A stretch of 64,000 nt of DNA from CBDHHC01 sp050633205 (GCA_050633205.1 JBOEGA010000129.1:1-64000), one strand, 5' to 3'. Counted from the stretch's first letter, positions 1 to 8,951 are shown. Notes: generated from the sequence alone by a model not told the origin. Numbers and translations are program-made.

Positions 1-611
1 AAGAAGACATCGCCGAAAACAGTAAAAAAATACACAAAGTAAAGAAAAAAGTTAAACAGAACAGAGAAGACATCGCTGAAAACAGCAAGAAAATACGAAA
101 AGTAAAGAAAAAAGTTAAAATAAACACTGAAAATATTGAAAATAATGCTGTCGAAATCCAGGAAAACCGTACCAAAATTGCAAAAAATACTAAAAGAAGC
201 AAGAAAAACAGGAAGCTAATCAAGAAAAATATTACTGAGATTGAAGCTAATCAGGTAATGATTAATCTTAATAAAGATCGCCTGGATGGACATGATCAGG
301 ATATTGCAGCACTACAAACCAAAACCCAAGATAACATGATGGCGATAGACCGAAACTCTCGTGATATCCATACAAATAAAAAGGGTGTTGCAATGGCTAT
401 GGCAATGGCTGGAGGTGTGTCACTTCGTGGAATGGAAAAAGCAGCCGTAGACTTCTCTCTAGGACACTTTGAAGGTGAAACAGCTGCAGCAATACAAGGT
501 ATTGCTCTACTTGGTAAGGCTTCAGAAGATGTAAATGTATATGTTCATGGTGGTGTTGCATTTACTGATGACTCTGCAGGCTTAAGAGGCGGTGTAAGAC
601 TAGGCTGGTAA
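1..611 (+). CDS. Trimeric autotransporter adhesin (YadA-like), C-terminal part, 5' truncated by window edge
   Basis: The frame is open from base 3 to the TAA at 609-611, so the gene starts outside the window. The visible stalk is a polar, Lys/Glu/Asn-rich coiled coil with two near-identical 21-residue (three-heptad) units beginning EDIAENSKKI at bases 3 and 66. The last about 75 residues look like a YadA membrane anchor: a short helix (KGVAMAMAMAGGVSLRG), then amphipathic strands, ending in Trp, as outer-membrane beta-strands do. In this family three chains form one 12-stranded barrel that exports and anchors the surface stalk. The head domain is not visible, so the binding target is unknown. 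An intrinsic terminator follows. The region is more AT-rich than the metabolic genes downstream. Confidence 0.85.
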   Translation, partial: EDIAENSKKIHKVKKKVKQNREDIAENSKKIRKVKKKVKINTENIENNAVEIQENRTKIAKNTKRSKKNRKLIKKNITEIEANQVMINLNKDRLDGHDQDIAALQTKTQDNMMAIDRNSRDIHTNKKGVAMAMAMAGGVSLRGMEKAAVDFSLGHFEGETAAAIQGIALLGKASEDVNVYVHGGVAFTDDSAGLRGGVRLGW

Positions 612-631
612 TTAATAGTCCCATATAAAAG

Positions 632-663
632 CACCTTGCAATCCAGATGTGTATTGCAAGGTG
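632..663 (+). terminator. Intrinsic terminator of the YadA-like gene
   Basis: A perfect 11-bp stem (CACCTTGCAAT, 632-642, pairing with 653-663) with a 10-nt loop lies 20 bases after the adhesin stop and is followed by a T-rich stretch (TATTATTATCTTTT). It also argues against starting the next gene at the ATG inside the hairpin. Confidence 0.75.
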
Positions 664-701
664 TATTATTATCTTTTCTTAATCGTAAGAGAGTTCGCCC
701 A

Positions 702-1244
702 ATGGCTAGAATGATAAATATAAAAAGTATTCTGCTAAACCTTCTCGCTATTATAATGGTTTTTACAATCACCAGTTCGGTAACATTTGCACAAAAACAG
801 AATAACAAAGCTGCCAAGGTATCAGAAAAATCAAAACTAAAGATCCCGGATGGAGTTACTCTAAAAGTAATTATACATCGTACGCTGCTAGCTCTAAATG
901 AAGCAAATTTGACAGGAAACTACACTGTCTTTCGTGATGCTGCCTCACCTGGTTTACGTGAAACAGTTACCTCAGCAAAACTGGCTGAAATCTTTTCAGA
1001 TTTAAGAGGGAAAAATATCGATTTTTCACCACTATTGTTATTTAACCCTGTCTTAAGTAAAAAACCAGAAATTGGTGGAGATAATCTTTTGCGCCTGACG
1101 GGATTTATTCCAACCAAGCCACTTCAATTAAACTTTCAGATGATATTTACAAATCTTGATGACACCTGGATGATACATGGAATTGCGGTGGATGCAGTTA
1201 AGGCACCTACCAAAAAAAACAAACCAGAAAAAAGTAAAAAATAA
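702..1244 (+). CDS. Conserved hypothetical secreted protein
   Basis: 180 residues. The ATG at 702 is preferred over one at 636 (inside the upstream terminator) because TAAGAGAG lies about 9 bases before it and a signal peptide follows at once: a short basic start, the hydrophobic run ILLNLLAIIMVFTITSSV, and a likely cleavage at TFA-QKQ. The mature part has one compact domain rich in Leu and Asn (LLALNEANLTGNYTVFRD, then GLRETV, and near the end a TWMIHGIAV strand), followed by a Lys-rich tail. The pattern recalls small periplasmic proteins common in alphaproteobacteria, but I cannot name a family or function. It probably has its own promoter, since a terminator separates it from the adhesin. 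Confidence 0.7.
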   Translation: MARMINIKSILLNLLAIIMVFTITSSVTFAQKQNNKAAKVSEKSKLKIPDGVTLKVIIHRTLLALNEANLTGNYTVFRDAASPGLRETVTSAKLAEIFSDLRGKNIDFSPLLLFNPVLSKKPEIGGDNLLRLTGFIPTKPLQLNFQMIFTNLDDTWMIHGIAVDAVKAPTKKNKPEKSKK

Positions 1245-1275
1245 CAAACGATATTTCAGGTAGAATTCAACAGCG

Positions 1276-1311
1276 GTTCAATGCTAATTTATGCATAAAT
1301 TGGCATTGAAC
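1276..1311 (+). terminator. Long palindrome, possible terminator of the secreted-protein gene
   Basis: A 16-bp stem (1276-1291 with 1296-1311) has a single G-U-type mismatch and a TGCA loop. There is no T run after it, so it may act as a 3' stabiliser or a protein site rather than a classical intrinsic terminator. Confidence 0.4.
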
Positions 1312-1510
1312 ATCTTCAAAAGCAGACCTGATCTTCTACCTGGGTTGGATTATCTGAGAAGGTCATCAAAGAGTGCATGATGGTAAATAAAATACTGGAT
1401 TAATGACCATATGCATTCATGGTCATTTCTTTCTTATATTGTTTTTTATATATTGACATCAAGCATATGCCACCATCTCCACCTAAAATCCCATGACATT
1501 GATATTGCAT

Positions 1511-1551
1511 AAAGCCTGATCCTGTGGCAAACAGCACTATTGGGCTTTTTT
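1511..1551 (+). terminator. Terminator-like hairpin in the ilvD leader, possible attenuator
   Basis: AAAGCC (1511-1516) pairs with GGCTTT (1543-1548), with a smaller inner CTGT/ACAG stem, and the outer stem runs straight into six T residues. It lies 150 bases before ilvD and overlaps the end of a tiny Leu/Ile-containing reading frame (ATG at 1493). Attenuation of ilvD is an inference; a plain terminator for something upstream is possible. Confidence 0.4.
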
Positions 1552-1701
1552 ATGGGAGCCGGTATATGGCTTTGCCAATGCTAACAAGCTCCCAGACGGT
1601 AATATTTTTGATTTAAGTTCAATGTGTTACCCCAAGCCACGCAAATAAAATCTATAATTCAATCAGAATTCAGGTAAGCGAAAATAAGGGACGCTTTTAT
1701 T

Positions 1702-3531
1702 ATGGCACAATATCGTTCGAGAACTTCTACCCACGGTCGCAATATGGCCGGTGCACGTGGTCTATGGCGTGCGACTGGTATGAAAGATAATGATTTTGGA
1801 AAGCCAATTATTGCTGTCGTCAACTCGTTTACCCAGTTTGTTCCCGGACACGTACATCTGAAGGACCTTGGACAGATGGTAGCCCGGGAGATTGAGGCTG
1901 CTGGCGGTGTTGCCAAGGAATTTAATACTATTGCGGTCGATGACGGTATCGCGATGGGACATGACGGGATGCTTTATTCCCTGCCTTCACGGGAGCTTAT
2001 TGCTGACTCTGTTGAGTATATGGTTAATGCGCACTGTGCGGATGCGATGGTGTGTATTTCGAACTGTGACAAGATTACTCCGGGCATGTTTATGGCCGCG
2101 ATGCGGATCAATATTCCGGTGATCTTTGTTTCAGGGGGGCCTATGGAAGCAGGCAAAGTTGTAGTGGATGGCAAGGAAAAGGCTGTCGACCTTATCGATG
2201 CCATGATAGCAGCTGCTGATGATAATGTATCTGATGAAGATGTCCAGACCATCGAACGTTCTGCCTGCCCGACCTGTGGTTCATGTTCCGGTATGTTTAC
2301 TGCGAACTCCATGAACTGTCTGACGGAAGCGATGGGGCTTTCACTGCCGGGTAACGGTTCCACGCTTGCGACACATGCTAACCGCAAGGAGCTGTTTCTT
2401 GAGGCTGGACGCAGAATTGTTGAGTTGTGCAAGCGCTATTACGAAAAAGATGATGAAACTGCACTGCCACGCAATATAGCGACGTTTAAAGCATTTGAAA
2501 ATGCAATGACCCTTGATATCGCCATGGGTGGCTCCACGAATACGGTTCTTCATTTGCTTGCTGCGGCTCACGAGGGTGAGATTGAATTTACGATGGAGGA
2601 TATTGACCGTCTGTCGCGCAAGGTTCCGGTTCTTTGTAAAGTGGCTCCTGCTAAAGATGATGTACATATGGAAGATGTGCACCGGGCTGGCGGCATTATG
2701 GCGATCCTTGGTGAGCTTGACCGTGCAGGGTTGCTTGATACCACTGTGCATACTGTTCATGAGCCAACGATGGCAGATGCCCTGCATAAATGGGATGTGA
2801 AGCAGACTGAAGACACAAAGGTTCATGACTTTTTCCGTGCTGCTCCCGGTGGTGTGCCGACGCAGGTGGCTTTCTCGCAGAACCGCTACTATGAGACGCT
2901 GGACCTGGATCGGGATGGTGGTGTTATCCGTAATGCAGATCATGCATTCTCAAAGGATGGTGGACTGGCCGTGTTATTTGGCAATCTGGCGGAAGATGGC
3001 TGTATTGTGAAAACGGCTGGTGTTGATGAGTCTATTCTGAAATTTTCCGGCCCTGCCAAGGTGTTTGAAAGTCAGGACGATGCGGTTTCAAGCATTCTGA
3101 CTGGCAAGGTGGCACCAGGGGATATTGTGCTGATCCGTTATGAGGGTCCGCGCGGAGGTCCAGGTATGCAGGAAATGCTTTATCCGACCAGCTATCTGAA
3201 ATCCAAAGGGCTTGGCAAAGCCTGTGCGCTTGTTACTGATGGCCGTTTCTCAGGTGGATCATCAGGGCTGTCTATCGGTCACGTTTCTCCGGAAGCGGCA
3301 GAAGGCGGTACGATCGGGCTGGTTGAAGAAGGCGATGTGATTGATATCGATATCCCTAACCGGAAGATTGAGCTGGCTGTTGACGAGAGTGTTCTAAACG
3401 AACGCCGTGCCAAGCGGGATGCCGAGGGCTGGAAGCCAGCGAAGGTTCGTCCCCGCAAGGTTTCTACTGCATTGAAAGCTTATGCAGCAACAACCAGCAG
3501 CGCTGCCAAGGGTGCAGTGCGGATTCTATAA
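1702..3531 (+). CDS. ilvD: Dihydroxy-acid dehydratase
   Basis: 609 residues, close to the E. coli enzyme (616). It dehydrates 2,3-dihydroxy-isovalerate and 2,3-dihydroxy-3-methylvalerate to the 2-oxo acids in valine, leucine, isoleucine and pantothenate synthesis, in the cytoplasm. The iron-sulfur and active-site signatures are present: NCDKITPGM with Cys122, and CPTCGSCSGMF with Cys195. The C-terminal half has the usual GPRGGPGMQEM and TDGRFSGGSSG motifs. AAGGGA lies 10 bases before the ATG. It stands alone; other ilv genes are not in the window. The leader carries a possible attenuator hairpin. Confidence 0.97.
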   Translation: MAQYRSRTSTHGRNMAGARGLWRATGMKDNDFGKPIIAVVNSFTQFVPGHVHLKDLGQMVAREIEAAGGVAKEFNTIAVDDGIAMGHDGMLYSLPSRELIADSVEYMVNAHCADAMVCISNCDKITPGMFMAAMRINIPVIFVSGGPMEAGKVVVDGKEKAVDLIDAMIAAADDNVSDEDVQTIERSACPTCGSCSGMFTANSMNCLTEAMGLSLPGNGSTLATHANRKELFLEAGRRIVELCKRYYEKDDETALPRNIATFKAFENAMTLDIAMGGSTNTVLHLLAAAHEGEIEFTMEDIDRLSRKVPVLCKVAPAKDDVHMEDVHRAGGIMAILGELDRAGLLDTTVHTVHEPTMADALHKWDVKQTEDTKVHDFFRAAPGGVPTQVAFSQNRYYETLDLDRDGGVIRNADHAFSKDGGLAVLFGNLAEDGCIVKTAGVDESILKFSGPAKVFESQDDAVSSILTGKVAPGDIVLIRYEGPRGGPGMQEMLYPTSYLKSKGLGKACALVTDGRFSGGSSGLSIGHVSPEAAEGGTIGLVEEGDVIDIDIPNRKIELAVDESVLNERRAKRDAEGWKPAKVRPRKVSTALKAYAATTSSAAKGAVRIL

Positions 3532-3658
3532 TTTACAGTATTAAGGCAATCCGGGAGCAGCGAGCCTGTTTCCGGGTTGTATTCTATTTCGATGGTTTTC
3601 TGCTTCCTGAAACGTATTATGTATATTCGGGTTAAAAAGCGTTGCAGGACACCATATC

Positions 3659-4624
3659 ATGAGCTTCAATTTCAAGCCTCTTATCAGCACTGTAATTCTG
3701 CTCATTCTGGCGACGTCCTCTGGTTGGGCTTCTCCATTGCCTGACAGAGCCAAAGCGCTTTATCAATCTCATGAACAAAAATGTATCAAAAAAGGCTGGA
3801 CAAAAATGCGGGTCACAGTCTCCGGTCATGAGCGCAAAATTCTGTTTAAGATGCCCCGTCAAAATGTAAAGGGTGCTGTTATAGTCCTGCATGGTGGGAG
3901 CGGGTCATACTCCAATTTTTGCTCCGGCATATGGATTGGCAAACCGATGGTGCAATTCAGTGAGTTAGCCCTGCAAGAAGCTTTTGCCGTCTTTTCTCTC
4001 GACTCCGGCTGGAACAGTTTTACGGATGAAAACGGTAATCTTTGCGGTAAAAGGTGGAACTCCTTTGGCCAGAATAATAAAGCTAATCGTGACCTTGATT
4101 TCATAAAGGCAGTCGCAACTAAACATATTCCATTGAAGCTTCCTGTCTCTGCCCGCAGGAATATTTTTATGTCAGGTATCTCCAATGGTGGATATATGAC
4201 GATCCTGTCTTCGGTTTATCTGTCTAAATGGATAACGGCTTTTGCTCCGGTTTCGGCAGGCAACCCCTTTTCGACCAGAATTGATTGCAAGAGGAGATTT
4301 GCTGACAGACCTATGGCACCGGGACGCTTTTTTCATACATCAGGGAATATGATAAATTCTAACGATGCCTGTAAGGATAATCATATCAAGCTGTTACCAA
4401 AAAGAAATTCAGGCATTGCCTTCAAGCAGTTTCATCATAAAGGTGATAGTCTTGTAGATCTGTCATGCATGAACGAAGCTCAACATTTTCTCGTTAAAAA
4501 CGGATTTAAAGACAGAGGAGCTTATATTGCCTCTGATAATGGCGGGAAAAGGCTTTGGAAACATTTCTGGTTAGGCAGGTATAATGAGGGTATTATCAGT
4601 TTTTTTAAGGAGCGTTTGAGGTAG
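3659..4624 (+). CDS. Secreted PHB-depolymerase-like alpha/beta hydrolase (esterase)
   Basis: 321 residues with an N-terminal signal peptide (hydrophobic segment LISTVILLILATSSGWA, likely cleaved after WAS). The alpha/beta-hydrolase features are an HGG oxyanion loop at 78-80 and the nucleophile elbow GISNG with Ser175, followed by GYM as in the PHB depolymerase/LpqC/feruloyl esterase group. Several Cys residues in the exported part could form disulfides. A His near the C-terminus (KHFW) is the likely third triad member. The substrate is not readable from sequence; polyester, acetylated sugar or feruloyl esters are all possible. AGGA lies about 10 bases before the ATG. Confidence 0.75.
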   Translation: MSFNFKPLISTVILLILATSSGWASPLPDRAKALYQSHEQKCIKKGWTKMRVTVSGHERKILFKMPRQNVKGAVIVLHGGSGSYSNFCSGIWIGKPMVQFSELALQEAFAVFSLDSGWNSFTDENGNLCGKRWNSFGQNNKANRDLDFIKAVATKHIPLKLPVSARRNIFMSGISNGGYMTILSSVYLSKWITAFAPVSAGNPFSTRIDCKRRFADRPMAPGRFFHTSGNMINSNDACKDNHIKLLPKRNSGIAFKQFHHKGDSLVDLSCMNEAQHFLVKNGFKDRGAYIASDNGGKRLWKHFWLGRYNEGIISFFKERLR

Positions 4625-4670
4625 CCTGGTTCCAGGATATTATTTGATACAGCTCAGCATGGAGATATAA

Positions 4671-5057
4671 ATGCCCAGTACCAAAAACATCGCCCTTGTT
4701 GCTCATGATGCAAAGAAAGATGCCATGACGGAGTGGGCGAAGAGGAATGCTGATATTCTTTCGCAGCATAATCTGTGGGCTACAGGGACAACGGGGAGCC
4801 GGATTGCGGAAGCAACCAAACTTAAAATTGAGTGCCTGAAAAGCGGACCGCTTGGTGGAGATCAGCAGCTTGGGGCGATGATTGCCGAAGGGCGGCTTGA
4901 TATTCTTATATTTTTTACAGACCCGTTAAGTGCAATGCCGCATGATGTAGATGTGAAGGCACTGATGCGTATCTCCACCCTTTACGAGACTGCTATGGCC
5001 TGTAATGAAAAGACTGCCGATTATATTCTGACCTCTCCGATTTTATCCGGGGAGTAG
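4671..5057 (+). CDS. mgsA: Methylglyoxal synthase
   Basis: 128 residues (E. coli 152). It converts dihydroxyacetone phosphate to methylglyoxal plus phosphate, a bypass of lower glycolysis when phosphate is limiting. The signatures match: AHD at 11-13, TGTTG at 38-42 for phosphate binding, SGPLGGDQQ with catalytic Asp64, and FFTDP with Asp84 followed by PHD with His91. GGAG sits 6 bases before the ATG. It stands as a single gene between the esterase and an opposite-strand gene. Confidence 0.95.
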   Translation: MPSTKNIALVAHDAKKDAMTEWAKRNADILSQHNLWATGTTGSRIAEATKLKIECLKSGPLGGDQQLGAMIAEGRLDILIFFTDPLSAMPHDVDVKALMRISTLYETAMACNEKTADYILTSPILSGE

Positions 5058-5114
5058 ATATTGGGGGAATAGTCGGAACAATCCGGCAGGTACCAAATAC
5101 CCTTTTTCAGTTGA

Positions 5115-5480
5115 TTACCCCATTGTGTCTTCAAGCAGGTAACCACTCTCCTGCTCCAGGATTTTTTGTGCTTTCAGGGATGCGATCGGAACATTGCTTT
5201 GGCAGGGGATATCTCCTGTGAGCTGAAGGGAGAGGTAGCGGCCACAGCATACGCGGAGAAAGGATGTGAAGTTATCCAGATTGTGCCCGGCGTGCAGGGA
5301 TTCATTGTATAGTTTTATGATGAGCTGGTTGACTGTCATTGCATCGCGTTTGGCAATCCGGTTGAGAACTGTCCAGAAGAAATTTTCCAGTCTAATGCTT
5401 GTAACCATTCCATTAATCCGGATAGATTTTGCCTGATTTTCCCATAGGGTTACATCTGCATTGATAAAAAGCTCGCACAT
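5115..5480 (-). CDS. Ribbon-helix-helix (RHH_4-type) protein
   Basis: 121 residues. The central segment (INGMVTSIRLENFFWTVLNR, then IAKRDAMTVNQLI) fits the RHH_4 domain common in alphaproteobacteria, where the strand after the GxxTSIRLE motif contacts DNA and the MTVNQL helix follows. These proteins are predicted transcription regulators; targets are unknown. An excellent SD (GGGAGG, 8 bases before the ATG) supports the start. The C-terminal 35 residues are a variable tail. Confidence 0.7.
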   Translation of the reverse strand: MCELFINADVTLWENQAKSIRINGMVTSIRLENFFWTVLNRIAKRDAMTVNQLIIKLYNESLHAGHNLDNFTSFLRVCCGRYLSLQLTGDIPCQSNVPIASLKAQKILEQESGYLLEDTMG

Positions 5481-5527
5481 TACAACAACCTCCCGATATT
5501 AGAGCACCCAACCCCTATAACTGTGAG

Positions 5528-5607
5528 AGACATCCGGGTACACATAAAAAGCAAATCCATGGCGATGGTAGCATAAATTGCTCTTGCAGCGTATCCACCG
5601 GATGTCT
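5528..5607. repeat. 10-bp inverted repeat with 60-nt loop
   Basis: AGACATCCGG (5528-5537) is exactly inverted as CCGGATGTCT (5598-5607), with a small inner CCAT/ATGG hairpin. It lies between the 3' end of the DJ-1 gene and the RHH gene start, both on the minus strand, so it may be a terminator or 3' structure for the DJ-1 gene. No T run is obvious. Confidence 0.35.
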
Positions 5608-5622
5608 TCCTGGTTAGAGAAC

Positions 5623-6204
5623 TCAGTAGGTGATGCGTGTTCCCATAACTTCAAGAAACTGGCTTATCCATGCCGGGTGGGCGGGCCAGGCAGGAGCAGT
5701 TACCAGATTGCCGTCTGTCACTGCGCTATCAACTGCAATATCTGCGTAAATGCCTCCAGCCAGCTCTACTTCCGGTTGGCAGGCGGGGTATGCAGAGCAG
5801 GTTCTGCCTTCCAGTACTTTAGCTGCGGCTAATATCTGCGCTCCATGACATACGGCAGCTACCGGTTTGTTCTTAGTGAAAAAGTAACGCACGATTTCAA
5901 TAACCCTGCTGTTCAGGCGGAGATATTCCGGTGCGCGGCCTCCCGGGATAACCAGAGCGTCATAGTCTGCCGGGTTTATATCAGCAAAGGTGGCATTCAG
6001 TGCGAAATTATGACCGCGTTTTTCTGTGTATGTCTGATCACCTTCGAAGTCATGAATGGATGTTGCTATAGTATCCCCTGCTTTTTTCTCAGGGCATACG
6101 GCATCAACAGTATGACCAACAGCCTGCAATGTCTGGAATGGCACCATGGTTTCGTAATCTTCACCAAAGTCGCCACATATCATCAGAATCTTCTTCGGGC
6201 TCAT
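5623..6204 (-). CDS. DJ-1/PfpI family protein
   Basis: 193 residues, the normal length. The nucleophile elbow AAVCHG carries Cys119-His120, and Glu15 (GEDYE) is the usual partner that lowers the Cys pKa. The IPGGR loop at 86-90 is also typical. Members are glyoxalase III/deglycase-like enzymes, chaperones or amidases; glutamine-amidotransferase-type function is unlikely without a partner. A methylglyoxal-related role is tempting because mgsA lies nearby, but that is only a neighbourhood argument. SD GGAGGA lies 5 bases before the ATG. Confidence 0.85.
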   Translation of the reverse strand: MSPKKILMICGDFGEDYETMVPFQTLQAVGHTVDAVCPEKKAGDTIATSIHDFEGDQTYTEKRGHNFALNATFADINPADYDALVIPGGRAPEYLRLNSRVIEIVRYFFTKNKPVAAVCHGAQILAAAKVLEGRTCSAYPACQPEVELAGGIYADIAVDSAVTDGNLVTAPAWPAHPAWISQFLEVMGTRITY

Positions 6205-6503
6205 ATGTTCCTCCGGGTTGTAATGGTCTAGAGACCCGAATTTTAATAGAGAAGCACCAGATGAGGGTATTAACGGCTTACTACAGGTGTTAGATCATAG
6301 TCTAACCGCGAATAACACGAAAAGCATCACCTGCGCCTTTCTAATATTGTTATTGCTTGTAAAAATACCGTCTACTATCAAGTGTAATTAACCACTGCCT
6401 GTTCGCATCTCCCGGTTAAAACTGGCACAGAATCATCTTCCATATTATGGTGAACCAGAATTACGGAAAATCTTACCGCTTCCAATGACCCAGGAGATTG
6501 CTA
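6205..6503. other. Divergent intergenic region
   Basis: About 300 bp between the DJ-1 gene (minus) and the BASS transporter (plus). It must hold both promoters, but I see no convincing -35/-10 pair, operator or RNA gene. A longer plus frame that runs into it is antisense to the DJ-1 gene and was rejected. Confidence 0.4.
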
Positions 6504-7364
6504 ATGGATATTCTTGTAAAGGTATTTCTGCCTCTTGTACTTGCCTTCATTATGTTTTCTCTCGGCCTCGGCCTGACATTGGGGGACTTTGTGCGTGTCC
6601 TCAAACGGCCAAAGGCTTTCGGGATAGGAGCGTTTAATCAGGTACTGCTGTTGCCAGTTGTGACATTTGCAGTTGTTATCGGGTTTGGTATATCAGCCGA
6701 AATGGCTGTTGGCTTTATGATACTCTCTGCCTGTCCGGGTGGCGTCACCAGTAATGTGATTTCGAAACTCGCGAAAGCTGATGTTGCCCTGTCGGTTTCC
6801 CTGACTGCTGTTATAAGCCTTCTCAGTGCGATTACTGTTCCTCTGCTGATAGGCTGGTCAACAGGCTATTTTCTCGGATCAGAAGCTCCTCCGATCAATG
6901 TTTCCAGTATCGCTTTCAAGATGTTTATACTTACGATTGTTCCTATTGCACTGGGCATAACTGTCCGGCATTTTCTGCCAGCTATAACCGGGAAAATTGA
7001 GCCTATGATTTCCGGTATAGCAACCATCCTGTTTGGTATTGTGGTTGTAGCGGCGCTTGCTTCCAACTGGTCATTGTTTACAAAAAACGTTGCCATAATG
7101 GGGCCTGCCCTGATCGTGTTGATTGTGGCATTGCTGTTCCTTGGCATGACAATTGCCAGATTATCCGGTCTGACACTTCATGAAGCCAAAACCATTTCGA
7201 TTGAAACAGGTATTCAGAATTCGACACTCGGTATAACTGCCGCATCGCTTCTTATTGCCGGAAGCACAGGCCTTAATGCCTACGCACTGCCAGCAGCAGT
7301 CTATGGAATTCTGATGTATCTGATTACACTACCCGTTGTTGTCTGGTATCGCTCACTGAAGTAA
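6504..7364 (+). CDS. Bile acid:sodium symporter family (BASS/SBF) transporter
   Basis: 286 residues, almost entirely hydrophobic, with about 9-10 membrane segments. The sodium-site signature of the family is visible (MILSACPGGVTSNVISKLAKAD), as is the crossover segment ETGIQNSTLGI in the second half. BASS proteins cotransport sodium with organic anions such as bile acids, pantoate or 2-oxo acids; bacterial substrates cannot be told from sequence. The ATG at 6504 is chosen over an in-frame TTG at 6498 because AGGAG ends 7 bases before it. The next gene downstream is a hydroxy-acid oxidase, which may hint at an organic acid substrate. Confidence 0.88.
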   Translation: MDILVKVFLPLVLAFIMFSLGLGLTLGDFVRVLKRPKAFGIGAFNQVLLLPVVTFAVVIGFGISAEMAVGFMILSACPGGVTSNVISKLAKADVALSVSLTAVISLLSAITVPLLIGWSTGYFLGSEAPPINVSSIAFKMFILTIVPIALGITVRHFLPAITGKIEPMISGIATILFGIVVVAALASNWSLFTKNVAIMGPALIVLIVALLFLGMTIARLSGLTLHEAKTISIETGIQNSTLGITAASLLIAGSTGLNAYALPAAVYGILMYLITLPVVVWYRSLK

Positions 7365-7497
7365 AAATATGACGGCGACTAAAGAACTGCTGGCTATATT
7401 GAACTATAACCAGCAGTTGCCATGCTAATTTCTCATTGCTGATATGCCATAATCATGCCACCATCCGGGCAAAACTGATATAAAGCCGGATTAACTT

Positions 7498-8880
7498 ATG
7501 CCTGATATCCAGATTGCCATTACGCTCCTGAGAGAACATTTTAAAGACCGCCTGCAAACAGGTGAGGCTATCTGTAAACAACACGGGAATACAACCACCT
7601 GGACGCGCAATGAGCCACCGGATGCGGTTGTTTACCCCAGCACAACTGAGGAAGTCTCACAAATTGTAAAGATCTGTGCAGAGCATTCTGTTCCGGTTAT
7701 TCCTTTTGGTAAAGGAACTTCTCTCGAGGGGCATGTGAATGCACCGATGGGCGGAGTTTCTGTTGACCTGAGTGAAATGAATAATGTGCTTGCAGTTCAC
7801 AGGGAAGATATGGACTGTATTGTGCAGCCGGGCGTGACTTATGTTGAACTCAATAAATATATTCGCGATACAGGATTGTTTTTCCCGATTGATCCAGGCG
7901 CTGAGGCGAGCCTTGGGGGAATGGCATCCACCCGGGCATCGGGGACCAATGCAGTGCGATATGGGACCATGAAGGACAATGTGCTGGCACTGACCGCTGT
8001 TCTACCTGACGGGCAGATTATCAAGACCGGGCAAAGAGCGCGGAAAAGCTCTGCAGGTTATGACCTTACGAGGCTTATGGTTGGTGCCGAGGGCACATTG
8101 GGTATAATCACAGAGTTAACTCTCAAGCTGCACGGAATACCTGAGGCGGTTTCGTCTGCAACCTGCAGCTTCCCCGATATGGAAACTGCGTGCAATGCGG
8201 TTATTGCAACAATCCAGTATGGAATTCCGGTCGCCAGAATTGAACTGCTGGATGCGTTGAGTGTCAAATCTGTAAACTCATACTCGAAGCTAAGCCTGCC
8301 CGAAACGCCTCTGCTCCTGCTGGAGTTTCATGGTTCACAGCTTTCTGTTGAAGAACAGGCCAGAAGCTTTGGTGACATAGCCAAAGACTTTGAGGCTGAT
8401 AATTTTCAGTGGACATCTGACAGTGAGGAGCGTTCAAAGTTATGGCAGGCTAGACATGATGCTTACTGGGCAATTCAGGGACTGCGCCCGGGAGCAAAAG
8501 GTCTTGCATCTGATGTATGTGTTCCAATCTCGCGCCTGGCGGAGTGTCTGGTTGCTGCCGAAAATAAAGCAAAAGAAATGAATTTTATTGCACCAACGCT
8601 GGGTCATGTTGGTGACGGTAATTTTCATGTTCTACTTCTGATTGATGATAGTCACGCCCAGGAAGTAGAAGATGTAAGATATTATCTCGGATGGCTGAGT
8701 GACCTTGCCATATCAATGGGGGGAACCTGCACGGGGGAGCATGGTATAGGTCAGGCAAAAATGCCTTATCTCAAAAAGGAACTTGGGCCTGCTGTCAGCC
8801 TAATGGCTACTATAAAACGGGCAATCGATCCGAAAAACATTATGAACCCCGGGAAGATATTTAGTGTGGAGAGGGATTAG
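7498..8880 (+). CDS. FAD-binding 2-hydroxyacid oxidase (D-lactate dehydrogenase/GlcD type)
   Basis: 460 residues. N-terminal FAD_binding_4 (PCMH) domain about residues 40-215 with PFGKGTSLEGH and GGMASTRASGTNAVRYG; C-terminal FAD-oxidase_C domain with GHVGDGNFH (metal/substrate His) and CTGEHGIGQAKM near the end. This is the cytochrome-type D-lactate dehydrogenase/glycolate oxidase GlcD fold, which passes electrons to the quinone pool or cytochrome c. The absence of neighbouring glcE/glcF argues for a DLD-like single-subunit enzyme rather than glycolate oxidase. The SD is weak (CCGGA). Confidence 0.88.
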   Translation: MPDIQIAITLLREHFKDRLQTGEAICKQHGNTTTWTRNEPPDAVVYPSTTEEVSQIVKICAEHSVPVIPFGKGTSLEGHVNAPMGGVSVDLSEMNNVLAVHREDMDCIVQPGVTYVELNKYIRDTGLFFPIDPGAEASLGGMASTRASGTNAVRYGTMKDNVLALTAVLPDGQIIKTGQRARKSSAGYDLTRLMVGAEGTLGIITELTLKLHGIPEAVSSATCSFPDMETACNAVIATIQYGIPVARIELLDALSVKSVNSYSKLSLPETPLLLLEFHGSQLSVEEQARSFGDIAKDFEADNFQWTSDSEERSKLWQARHDAYWAIQGLRPGAKGLASDVCVPISRLAECLVAAENKAKEMNFIAPTLGHVGDGNFHVLLLIDDSHAQEVEDVRYYLGWLSDLAISMGGTCTGEHGIGQAKMPYLKKELGPAVSLMATIKRAIDPKNIMNPGKIFSVERD

Positions 8881-8951
8881 CTTTTCTTCCTGCAAATGAA
8901 TATAGAGCAGCCGGATGAGTTTCACCCGACTGACTAACCGATGTTAAGGTG

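Larger units (their letters stand above)
1245..1701. other. Intergenic region upstream of ilvD, with two hairpins and a possible leader peptide
   Basis: This 457-bp gap holds a long palindrome (1276-1311), a TTGACA hexamer at 1453-1458 without a convincing -10, a nine-codon reading frame encoding MTLILHKA (1493-1519), and a terminator-like hairpin with a T run (1511-1551). No longer ORF in it looks coding. Confidence 0.5.

Noticed and set aside
636..701. Extension of the secreted-protein gene to the ATG at 636
   Set aside because: It starts inside a perfect terminator hairpin and would put 22 residues before a normal signal peptide; ATG 702 has an SD.
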